DNA from: Bolinopsis microptera | Taxonomy: Eukaryota; Ctenophora; Tentaculata; Lobata; Bolinopsidae | Length of the DNA stretch: 60,000 nucleotides | Assembly (NCBI RefSeq): GCF_026151205.1 | Contig: NC_087080.1 | Coordinates: 16,221,337-16,281,336 of the forward strand | Direction of reading: 5' to 3' | Part shown: positions 12,001 through 21,200 of the stretch, in pieces | Position numbering within the stretch: the stretch's first letter is position 1 | Layout of the letters: every line of letters starts with the position of its first letter | Notes under the pieces: generated by a model | What the model was told of the DNA's origin: nothing | The model's database searches: none | What the model saw: the letters and a program-made list of their open reading frames with translations, nothing else | Made by a program: the position numbers and the translations under genes

Positions 12001-12844
12001 TTTTGACTAGTCGGATCTGTTTGGGTTCCTTCTTTGGCCCTGTAGTTATATCGAACATAATATAGCGATGGTCAGAGTTGGAGTAAAGGTCACTAACATG
12101 CCAGTTACTAATGAGATCTCCTCCCAACTGGTTTGTTATTGTGAGATCGATAATTGAGTTGTGGCCTCGAGAGTTGAGGAAGGTTGGGGATGATCCTTTG
12201 TTGGCACATGACAGCCCTAGGGAGGAGAGAAAGTCAAGAAGCTCCTCTCCCCTTTTATTGCATGCCTTGTTCCCCCAAAGGGTGTGGTGGGAATTGGTGT
12301 CCGACCCTATAATGAGCGGGATGTTGTTATCATTTGCGTATTTTGCTAGAGGTGATGTTTCTTGTGGCGGTACCGGCCCATTTATATCCATGTACGAAGC
12401 TGCCAGAATGAGTTCTGTCGAGCTGAGTTGGATTTTAATGGCCACTTGATCGGGTGTTGTGAATTGTGTAAGTTCCCAACATTTTACTGTCAGGTTTTTG
12501 TGCAGTACAATAGCGGCACGGGGTCTTTTATCCCCGACCTTGTAGTAATATTGGGTGAGATCCTTATTGATGGGTGGTATTAGGTTTTTGTTATTAGAGT
12601 ACGGTTCTGTTGCAAGAATGATTGGATTTCTCCGGCCGTGAGTGTTGATAAGGAGGGTTTTCCATGCATTGAACTTGCGTTTGAGATTAATTTGGGTGAC
12701 AGAGTAAGTTTCAGACTGCTTATTGCGTGCTGCAATAGTAGTTTTTAACTTTTTTTGGCGTCTCTTCTTTTTTGTGCTAGTTTGAGCGTCATTGAGCGGA
12801 GTGGAAGCCGTCCCTCCCCCTAGACAGGTATTATGACCTATCAT
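9002..12844 (-). CDS. LINE ORF2: APE endonuclease, reverse transcriptase, RNase H
   Basis: An uninterrupted frame of about 1280 residues from ATG 12844; a TTG-initiated extension to 12928 is not needed. The N-terminal third carries APE-type endonuclease landmarks: ATEPY, GSDTNSHH near residue 183 and SDH near 258. The RT domain shows motif A FLDIEGAFDN (about 623), motif B RRGCPQGGILSP and motif C FADD (about 715), then LGVTLD. RNase H follows with TDGSR (about 995), YQTEL, WSDSLSS and an HIGLWGNEKADELA segment. A C-terminal CPKCG...HFLGQC knuckle lies near 1213. All expected catalytic acids are visible and there is no stop, so the copy may be recently active. The start overlaps the end of ORF1 by 14 nt. 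Confidence 0.92.
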   Translation of the reverse strand: MIGHNTCLGGGTASTPLNDAQTSTKKKRRQKKLKTTIAARNKQSETYSVTQINLKRKFNAWKTLLINTHGRRNPIILATEPYSNNKNLIPPINKDLTQYYYKVGDKRPRAAIVLHKNLTVKCWELTQFTTPDQVAIKIQLSSTELILAASYMDINGPVPPQETSPLAKYANDNNIPLIIGSDTNSHHTLWGNKACNKRGEELLDFLSSLGLSCANKGSSPTFLNSRGHNSIIDLTITNQLGGDLISNWHVSDLYSNSDHRYIMFDITTGPKKEPKQIRLVKNTDWDRFDEILSNNPNLNNTQINTTTEIDHKIDIINTALKEAFEEACPITYISSSVRKPPWLTQEVEEAQRGIRQKLITARKKKTDALWLALRESNKQYNRLITNSQRNAWRTFCQETESVKESGRMNKILKSCNDNKHTLEAVYKPNGDITKNAEETLEVMTRTHFKDSVTDPPVPPPGPLPITTTLLNTIYSPDRIEEALKSFDPLKAAGPDTLKPIIIQKAWTHIKDITRTIMTKNHETQHIPTLWKESLGIFLPKPGKTDYNQPKSFRTITLSPVMLKLQEKVILWHMQHDLNIAKDINKRQFGFKKGCSTEAALHKVTHTIERRIAKKGYVLGVFLDIEGAFDNVSFKAISDAIKTTKVDLATAQWIINMVTNRFITLNHKDKSTRVRIRRGCPQGGILSPFLWNLVVDDLLAYTARDIPGYLQAFADDLLSLAEGNDLDIIWNRTRKTINTIEKWCQTKDLSISALKTQIVMFTWNKKWTLRPVVVGNTTIGLSKSAKFLGVTLDSKLNFNEHITNTTKKATASLMQCRRAVGPTWGMSPKTCKWMYTAVIRPILSYCCSIWIRATQTDTNARKFKRVQALALRMMSGAMPSTPFIALNHLTNTPDIILFLRGEAAKGTARLQAYGSLTLETIAPRKGTITTHTTINKQFMVDLNIPPKAERDLSIPTMMLERRFTVTTPGADNIGYRGSLQNTIDNIPSETITCYTDGSRTDSGSGAGYIITTDNNNTTLDERSFKLPDYCTVYQTELTAIIEACKYLSTYTNTHIIIWSDSLSSIQAISSPSTRSRTTRDCYDTLNTLGSTNTLEIRWIAAHIGLWGNEKADELAKNGTTSESTLNCPIPQSYIKRLINDKVTKLNQESWITDGPRHTKLTLGHKNINIIKNLNTTLSNNRQNYRTAVHLITGHCGLNKHLHTIRKSDTSACPKCGDEEETVSHFLGQCPAIAQIRGQYFRDYYLSVNDIFDNQHISTIVNFTNHTKRLVVPEELDQTGVT

Positions 12845-13565
12845 TGCCGGTGGGGCGCTGAGGAGTTGGACAGGGTCGGGTAGCAGCAGCTGGCCCTCCA
12901 GAAGGTACGCATGGTCCCTTCCAGACAAACAGCCCCCGCCAGACCTTCCCTGAACATGGCTCCCACAGTCCGCTCAATAGACGTTTGTGTGTGAAATTGT
13001 GTTTGTTGTTATCTTTTGTTTGTGACCATATGTTCTCACGTGGGTGCGCGCACCCGCGCGAAGATATGATTTTTTTAGCTTTTAACACAATAATGTCGTA
13101 TGTCGGTTGGACCATTGAGACTTGCCGAGAGTCAAAAGTGGTCGGTTGAAAGTAGGTTGTTGGTCTGATCGCAATGCCAACTGTCGATTCAAAGTCCCCA
13201 TCCGGCCCGACTGCAAACAACTTTACTTGCTTAAGCTGGTCGTTATGGATAGTGACCGTCCCTCCAGTTGGCACCACTGTTGGTAGTAAAGGTTGGTTTT
13301 TGGTGTTGTTACAGTATATTACTTTATAGGGTTCGTGGACGGTGCACAAAGTGCATGAGTCAGACCCAAGAGTCCGTGCACATACATTCGTGTTTGCCGA
13401 AGCACACTCTATCCACGATCTATAAAGCAAATGGTTGATCAGTGAGGGTGTATCGTGAGTTTTAACACTTTCTGCGAATCGTAGAAAGATGCTGAGAAAT
13501 ACTACGACGACAGTGTTGAAATGCCGCCCAATAAAACAGGGAAAATGGGTGCTAATGATCGGCAT
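12831..13565 (-). CDS. LINE ORF1-position protein, 244 aa, unrecognised
   Basis: Starts at ATG 13565 and its stop overlaps the ORF2 ATG, the usual ORF1/ORF2 arrangement. The protein does not look like a standard LINE ORF1: there is no CCHC knuckle or coiled coil. Near the N-terminus is a hydrophobic run (VVVVFLSIFLRF) resembling a signal anchor, followed by a Cys-rich part (CASANTNVC, CTLCTVHEP). The C-terminal portion is Pro/Gly-rich and lies in the stretch that also encodes the ORF2 5' extension. It could be a captured host exon, a diverged ORF1, or non-functional sequence that happens to be open. Confidence 0.5.
   Translation of the reverse strand: MPIISTHFPCFIGRHFNTVVVVFLSIFLRFAESVKTHDTPSLINHLLYRSWIECASANTNVCARTLGSDSCTLCTVHEPYKVIYCNNTKNQPLLPTVVPTGGTVTIHNDQLKQVKLFAVGPDGDFESTVGIAIRPTTYFQPTTFDSRQVSMVQPTYDIIVLKAKKIISSRGCAHPRENIWSQTKDNNKHNFTHKRLLSGLWEPCSGKVWRGLFVWKGPCVPSGGPAAATRPCPTPQRPTGNDRS
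13167..13278. repeat. 112-bp segment duplicated at 14053-14164
   Basis: The segment beginning GATCGCAATGC and ending CAGCACCACT/GGCACCACT occurs twice, 886 bp apart in direct orientation, with the same length and roughly ten substitutions. One copy lies inside ORF1, the other in the 5' region of the LINE, so the 5' leader contains a second piece of ORF1. Confidence 0.85.
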
Positions 13566-14052
13566 TAAGGGCCCGACCTGAAGCGCACACCCTAAACTTC
13601 AAAAACCCTATAGCTCAATGTGAATGAAAGCTGTGAGAGCTCAGGGAGGAAGGATCAGGTGAGTTAAATAGCCAAAAGAAGTGCACGTGCGACTTATGTC
13701 CAGTGATGCCCAGCTGGACAGTACGGCTTAGTTTCGGCAGGTCGAGTGAAGCCGAGTAAGCCCCCTTACCACGTCAAGGTCACTTAACCGACTCCAGGCT
13801 GCAGTTCCAATCAATCCAAGAATGAAAGACACGAACAAGAAGTGGGTTGAAAGGAATTACAGTCAGATAAATCAGAGTAAGTGGGCGGAGTCTTCACGAA
13901 TGCTCTGGTGCTCAGGACTGACTCCGCCGCCGTACTTATAATCCCAGCAATTCTAAAGCGTCCAGGAGGCCCCAGACGAGAGGCGGGAGCCCAAACCCCC
14001 CGTGCTAGCCCCGAGAAACGGGTCCAAGGCCCGAGAGTTTGACAAGAGCCAG

Positions 14053-14164
14053 GATCGCAATGCTAACTGTCGATTCAAAGTTCCCATCCGTCCCGACTGC
14101 AAACAACTTTACTTGCTTAAGCTGGTCGGTATGAATAGTAACCGTCCCTCCAGCCAGCACCACT
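14053..14164. repeat. Second copy of the 112-bp LINE segment
   Basis: Partner of 13167-13278. It lies in the 5' leader of the element, about 150 bp from its junction with the hexanucleotide array. Confidence 0.85.
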
Positions 14165-14317
14165 CACCCATCCCCGCCGCACCCCCGTGCCAACCCCCAG
14201 ATCTCAGACCATACCACGAGGAGCACGAACCCACACCAATCCCGCCCAGGACCCACCCAGCCGCTCGAATTACCGGGAAGCTGCCTGGCTAATGCTCTGG
14301 ACCAGAACAAAAGGGGG

Positions 14318-14712
14318 AGTATTAGTATTAGTAGTAGTATTAGTATTAGTATTAGTATTAGTATTAGTATTATTAGTATTAGTAATATTATTAGTATTAG
14401 TAATATTAGTATTAGTAATATTAGTATTAGTAGTAATATTAGTATTAGTAATATTATTAGTATTAGTATTATAGTATTAGTATTAGTATTAGTATTAGTA
14501 TTAGTATTAGTCTTAGTACTAGTAATATTAGTAGTAGTAATATTAGTATTAGTAGTAGTAATATTAGTAGTAGTAATATTAGTACTAGTAATATTAGTAG
14601 TAGTAATATTAGTAGTAGTAATATTAGTATTAGTAATATTAGTATTAGTAATATTAGTATTAGTATTAGTAATATTAGTATAAGTATTAGTAATATTAGT
14701 ATTAGCATTAGA
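14318..14712. repeat. ATTAGT hexanucleotide array, right part
   Basis: Continuation of the 5.6-8.8 kb array on the other side of the LINE, including the same GTCTTAGTACTAGTAATATT marker block near 14511. This supports one original array split by insertion. Confidence 0.95.
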
Positions 14713-15221
14713 TTACACTATAACTGAGCCGCTGTTGTTCTTGAAAGAACTTGTATCATGCAGACTATTCGCAACTATTATTTCGTACATTATGATAAAC
14801 AAACCTGCTGCTCTAGTAACTATAAACCTGATAGTAAGTATAAAGTCAGTACCACCACTTTACACTTTACAGTTAGCTACATTTTTAGCGGTCTTAAGTT
14901 ACCCCCATCTCAGACGTAAAACTACTCAAGTTTTAAGAACACAGATATATTAATAATATTGTGACTACACGACCGTAATGACATTAATATTATTCCTTCT
15001 CCATAGTATTAACTGCTTATTTAGACTGAAACTGAATTAATGCCTAAAGTTAATAAATAAATGAAGCAATATTTTGCTGTTATAATGATTACAGCTGTAA
15101 ATGTAATGAATTATTTTAAGATTTTCTGTGATTAGCATAATTATCTTGCTTCTACATAATGCGCTAAATGCACTAAATTTCAATACTCTTGTCCGATTAA
15201 CAAGCAATTTGACCGTTTCAG
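14713..15221. other. AT-rich non-coding stretch
   Basis: Nothing recognisable; presumed intron or intergenic sequence just 5' of the exon at 15222. Confidence 0.4.
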
Positions 15222-18200
15222 ATGAGTCTGCATTTGATATGACAGCTAGGGGAGAACGACCAACCTACTACCCGTACTTAGAGCACTACCAGCCGAGCTA
15301 CCCCGCACGACCCAAACCCCACAGAACCCCCACTAGAACGAAGCGTGCCGAGCCTAAACTCAACAAGTACCACTCCCAGTCCGACCAGTCAGGTAATTAG
15401 TTAATTAGTTAATTAATTAATAGTCAGGTAATTAGTTAATTAGTTAATTAATTAATAGTCAGGTAATTAGGGGTTATTAGGGGGTAATTAGGGGTAATTA
15501 GGCTTTAATTATTGATTATAAATAATTATCATCTATACTTGGTACACTAAGCTATTTTTACAGAATAGCTTAATTTAGCTTAATGTACCAAAATCTCCTA
15601 GACCAATTTCGGATAAGCAAAATGTGTAAATATCACAGCGATCCCCACGTGATGCCCTTATTAGGAGATGTAGCGATCTTATATTTTAGTACTTCTCACT
15701 TTACGGTGTGAGATTAAGAACACAAAAACACCACCAACCTGGTGATAACAATTTCCAAAATGTAGAACATCTAAAATCTATAACCTCTAAAAACTAGAAC
15801 CTCTAAAAACTAAAATCTTTATCTTGGATGAAATTTTGGTGGCTGTTAAAATCACGTAAAAAACACATGATACTTTATACATTCGCACACCCAGAGGTGA
15901 CAAGAAGCTTCTTTGAGCCAAGTGATGGAGAAAAGCGCTCTTTTCCTTTGACTTGTCATGTACCCCTGTTAACTGTGAACATATTTCGTCACTAAGCGTA
16001 CATAGTTTGACAGTTGTCTGCTGCAAACAGTTTTCTTAACTAGCTTAAAACATAAAACCCGCATAGCATGTTTCATATCAGAAGGAGGGGGTCAGGAAAG
16101 GAGAAAAGGGCTTTTCACAATATTTGGAGTTGTGATGAATAAACCGATGCATTTCTCTCAAATCTTACTAATATAAACTGAAAAATTGTCTCGATCACGT
16201 GATATGACTGTCATGTAAAAGGAAGTTGGTCTAATTTCTCGTTAGGGTTAGAGTTTCAGTATATGCTTTTGTTAGGTATTATGTTAGGGTTAAGGTTGGG
16301 ATCCGATTAGAGGGTTAGGGTTTCGAATAGTCATTCAGGGCCACCTAGAAGACGTTTTTAAAAATTCACGTGACATAGTCGAGTATAGAGTGATTAATTA
16401 TTATGCCGCACTTAACTGCCCGGCCGGTTTAAAAGGACCTTATAAACCGTTAAAATACATTATTGAAATTGGGTTGAATGAACTTTTAAATAGTTTGAAT
16501 AAGAACTTTAGGCCCCGAAGTGGTGTCATAATCCCAAAATAAATAAATATTGTTGTCTACTGAAACTGTAGGGCCCATTTCGATCTATCCCACTTTAAAT
16601 AACACCTGTTACTTTGATTGCCTAACTCTAACCCTAACTAAACTGAGATGAGCCCATGGCCATTTTAGTGTTTCCCGCGATGCGCTACTATTAACTAATT
16701 AAGTATAGTACAGGGTCTATGCGCAGCGCGACCCAGTGCACAGGGGTGCCATAGTGCAAAGAAACTGCTGCTGACTGCTGCTGACTGCTGCTAACTGCCG
16801 CTGACTGCTGCTAACTGCTGCTGCGCCGCTAGCAGGAGTTAGCAGGAGTTAGCAGCAGTCAGCAGCAGTTTCTTTGCACTATGGCACCCCTGTGAGTGGC
16901 AGTAGTGCATCGCGCTACAACATACAAATCTGTTCGCCGAATTTGTAAACCGACCTTTTGATTTGTGTGCATAAACAAACTAACAGTAACACTAACAAAG
17001 CTTGCTTTTTGAATAAATCTAAGATATTTGGTACTAATCAGGCTCACTGAGCGACTCAGATGAAGCTGCAAACGCAAAAGAAGTTGACCAATTCGTGGAA
17101 CAAGAGCCGCCGAAAAGGAAAAAGAAAGCAAAGCGGCGCGCGAACCGTGCAGCACTTGAACAGAAGAGGCAAGAAATAGAAATGGAGAGTTTTAAAGAGT
17201 TCGCTTCTACTGTGACGGCCGATTATCTTGCAGAAATGTGCAGGTAACAAATCATCTCGTGATGATCATAGTTTTATCATTTTATTTTATTTGTCTGTAA
17301 TCGTACGTGTTTGTGAAAACTGAAATATCAATCGTAGTTTTACGTTCGGTGCCTGTGCGGTATTACGTCGTGTATTTGTTTAACTTTACTAGTTTAGAAG
17401 TTCAATCATTTGTATTGAATTAAATTCAATGCGTATACATATATTGTATACCAACGATATTGTATACCAATATATTGTATACATATATTGTATACCAACG
17501 ATATTGTAGGGAGAGAACTGAAACAGAGCGAGCGAGGTAAGTACAGACTCGGCTCGATCTTTGTCCAGCACCAAAGCCATTTTTCTCCGATTCATCCGTT
17601 TGGGAATTTCACGACTTCATATTATTTTTACACTTTGGTTTCTTAAATGTGGGGTTATCTAAAAATAGCAAATAAAAACTAGGATAGGATTAATTTCTTT
17701 TTGTAGGGTTGAGAAACGTTTGGTATGAGAATTGCTACCATAGCTACAAAATAGAAAATATTCCAATTAGAAATTAGAAATTAGAAATTAGAAATTAGAA
17801 ATTAGAAATTAGAAATTAGAAATTAGAAATTAGAAATTAGAAATTAGAAATTAGAAATTAGAAATTAGAAATTAGAAATTAGAAATTAGAAATTAGAAAT
17901 TAGAAATTAGAAATTAGAAATTAGAAATTAGAAATTAGAAATTAGAAATTAGAAATTAGAAATTAGAAATTAGAGATTAGAAATAAAAAATTAGAATGAT
18001 CTTTGCAATTTAACACTTGTATCCGATCAAGAAATTATTAATAATAATATAGGATGAGTTTCAACAAACTGTTACAAAATGCACTTTTCCATTAATTTAT
18101 TTCATTTGACGACAGCCAATAATGATTACTGCTTGGATTCAACTACTTTTTAATTGCTCTGGAATGTGTTTAACTATTATAAACAGAAAAATAATTATAC

Positions 18201-21200
18201 AGGGTGGGCCAAAAGTCAGTACCCATACGTTGCAGATGGAACCTACTTGTTCGAGGATTCCGTCGCCAAAATTTGAAAATTCGAATAATTTAGACCACCC
18301 CTTTCAATATTAAAACACTTATATTGTTTTCTCTGAACATACTGGACGCCTAATTTTTTATTAGGCGTCTGAAAAATGATTATTAAATATTGCATCGTGA
18401 AACAGATTAGGAATGACGAAATTATCAAGCATTTTGTGTATCTCGTTAGCAAAATTGATTGGGTGATTATGTGACACCGTGACATACATACATGCTGCAT
18501 GAAGAGGTCTCCTCCTAGTCGTTGGAGTGGCCTGCATCACACACATCTCTTCTACGGTGTAACATGTTCATTGTTCCTTCATTCCTAACTGTTTTACTAC
18601 GTCTCTGCTGATGTTATCGACACCTGTAAAGTAGCCCGGTTCATAAAACAAAAATATTATCCAATAATTACGGCGATAGGCTTATCTGTTGTTCCTTAGG
18701 CCAAATAACTACCAAAAAAATTTTGAAGCTTCAACTCCAACCGGAAACACCCCCACATGCCACGCCCATTTTTTTCATCAATTTTTAACAGGTAAAAATC
18801 TTCATATCATCAATTTAGGCATGAAGGAGTGCTTTTAGTGCTCCAACAGTTTGGGGTCTAATAGTAATGGTAGAAAAAGGTTAACTTTAGTCAAAGTCTC
18901 AAGTCTCCACGGCGCTTGGTTTAGGCGCACCGGATCTCGCGTCTCCGCCTCCGCTGCGTGATTGGTGGCGCCAGAACTAAAGGTCGTAGAGACATGAGAC
19001 TTCAACTAAAGTTAACCTTTTCCTACCATTTATATTAGAGTAGCACAGATTCAGAGCTCTAAACACATTCCTTCATCATTAAAACGACAATCATATGAAT
19101 TTTGCCTGTAAAAGTTGATATCTTGATGTCAATTAACATCGTAAGCTTTTAAAACTAAAATTAATTAAATGAGTCATAATACTTCACACAATATTTACAC
19201 ACAATATGAAAATATAAATACAGGAAGTCTTTTGGATTCCACGTCTCCACACCCTGGAACTGTCAGAGGTAAGAACACTAGAACAGTCTTTTATTAATAA
19301 TCCAACAATCATATTATATGAACCTTTTCAGTTGAAACTTCGTTGGTTGCATTGTGTTGCAAAATTTCTTGCATTACAATACTAGTGAAATTGCCCTCTT
19401 CCAAGCTCTCTTACAATGAAGTCGCATTCCGGAGACTAATGTTTATGAATGAGCAGTCACTGTCGAGAACGAGCTGGTCGAGTATTGGGAATATGCCATC
19501 TATGGCGTGGAGAATTTCCCCTCTATACCGTGGAGAATTTCCCCTCTTCATGAATCCTACAAGAATTTAACAAGTATTCCCCCATCTTGGAGAGGGAATC
19601 AGTCCTTCAGCTTCAAGAAATTCAGTTTACAGAAGAGATTCATTTAGATGTTAGATCCATTACTGATAACTTGGTAAAGGAATTAGAACCAGATGCTACT
19701 TTGTTAGCTAATGCTTGGATATTTATAGTTATTTACTTAACTTTGTCTTGACGTATCAGTAAGAGATTACTGTACCTCGTTATTTACGAAGAAATCATCA
19801 GACCTTATTAATAGTGATCGGTGACCCTGTCAGTGACGACTGACGAGCTATGAAGGAATCATTGGATCTCATTGATAATGATCCTGTCAGTGACGAGCTA
19901 TGAAGGAATTATTGGACCTCATCAATGCTGATCCTATCGGTGACGAGTTATAAAGAAATAAAGACCTCATTTAAATCCTAGTTTGACGAAAATATTCCTC
20001 TGGCAACAAAATTCCTTTTGGCAACGAAGATTAGACAGCTTGCTTGTGAAGACTTGGCGATCCGAAAACCAGGGTACCTAAATCAGAACCTGCTGACTTC
20101 TTTAAAGGATCAGTTCCACTTTCCAGTGCAGGGACCGAGAAAAGTTCAATATCGAATCCAAGAGACTTCCTGTATTTATATTTTCATATTGTGTGTAAAT
20201 ATTGTGTGAAGTATTATGACTCATTTAATTAATTTTAGTTTTAAAAGCTTACGATGTTAATTGACATCAAGATATCAACTTTTACAGGCAAAATTCATAT
20301 GATTGTCGTTTTAAGGATGAAGGAATGTGTTTAGAGCTCTGAATCTGTGCTACTCTAATATAAATGGTAGGAAAAGGTTAACTTTAGTTGAAGTCTCATG
20401 TCTCTACGACCTTTAGTTCTGGCGCCACCAATCACGCAGCGGAGGCGGAGACGCGAGATCCGGTGCGCCTAAACCAAGCGCCGTGGAGACTTGAGACTTT
20501 GACTAAAGTTAACCTTTTTCTACCATTACTATTAGACCCCAAACTGTTGGAGCACTAAAAGCACTCCTTCATGCCTAAATTGATGATATGAAGATTTTTA
20601 TCTGTTAAAAATTGATGAAAAAAATGGGCGTGGCATGTGGGGGTGTTTCCGGTTGGAGTTGAAGCTTCAAAATTTTTTTGGTAGTTATTTGGCCTAAGGA
20701 ACAACAGATAAGCCTATCGCCGTAATTATTGGATAATATTTTTGTTTTATGAACCGGGCTACTGTAAAGTCAACCGCATTCTCGAGTATACAGACCATCC
20801 AGCCTTTGCGGGGTCGTCCTCTCAGTCTCTTTTCATAGTTTTGTTTCCACTTTCCATCCAGTAAATACGATAGGGCGGCCTAAAAAATTCCCATAATGTT
20901 TAACGGGGTGGTTAACAGGGTCACCTTATCACGTGATTTGGTAAGCCGATCACCTGATCTCACGTAATGAATAAACTCGTTATGCTTCGTATCTCGGCGG
21001 GGGGATCATAAGGTCAGAATCGTACGTGACGTTGGGGGTGGGTCATATTTTCTTCCAAAACGCAGTTAGTACTTATGTACTAAGTGGTGGGTCTGCTGCT
21101 CATTTCCCAGAAAAACAGTTAGTACATGGTACTAAGGGGGTTGTCCAACCCCAAAGAAACCCATTTTACCTCTAATTTCAATTTTGGGAATTAAATGGGT

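Larger units (their letters stand above)
8766..14317 (-). mobile_element. Near-intact non-LTR retrotransposon with RNase H, about 5.55 kb
   Basis: Reading on the minus strand: a 5' region (about 14317-13566), ORF1 (13565-12831), ORF2 with endonuclease, reverse transcriptase and RNase H (12844-9002), a 3' UTR of about 210 bp, and a 24-base poly-A tail (T run 8766-8789 on the plus strand). The same ATTAGT array flanks both ends, so the element inserted into that array. The APE endonuclease plus RT plus RNase H layout fits the I/R1/LOA-like group of LINEs; the clade was not resolved. A target duplication cannot be read in a hexanucleotide repeat. It lies in a possible intron of the plus-strand gene, in opposite orientation. 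Confidence 0.9.

Noticed and set aside
12845-12928. N-terminal extension of LINE ORF2 from TTG 12928
   Set aside because: A normal ATG exists at 12844, overlapping the ORF1 stop as in typical two-ORF LINEs.
5646-14712. ATTAGT array as a telomere or telomere-derived tract
   Set aside because: The unit is not TTAGGG, variants are many, and the array is flanked by genes. Resemblance alone is not enough.
19343-20209. Short open frames in the centre of the foldback element as a transposase
   Set aside because: Fragmentary, no DDE or hAT motifs visible, and no continuity between them.
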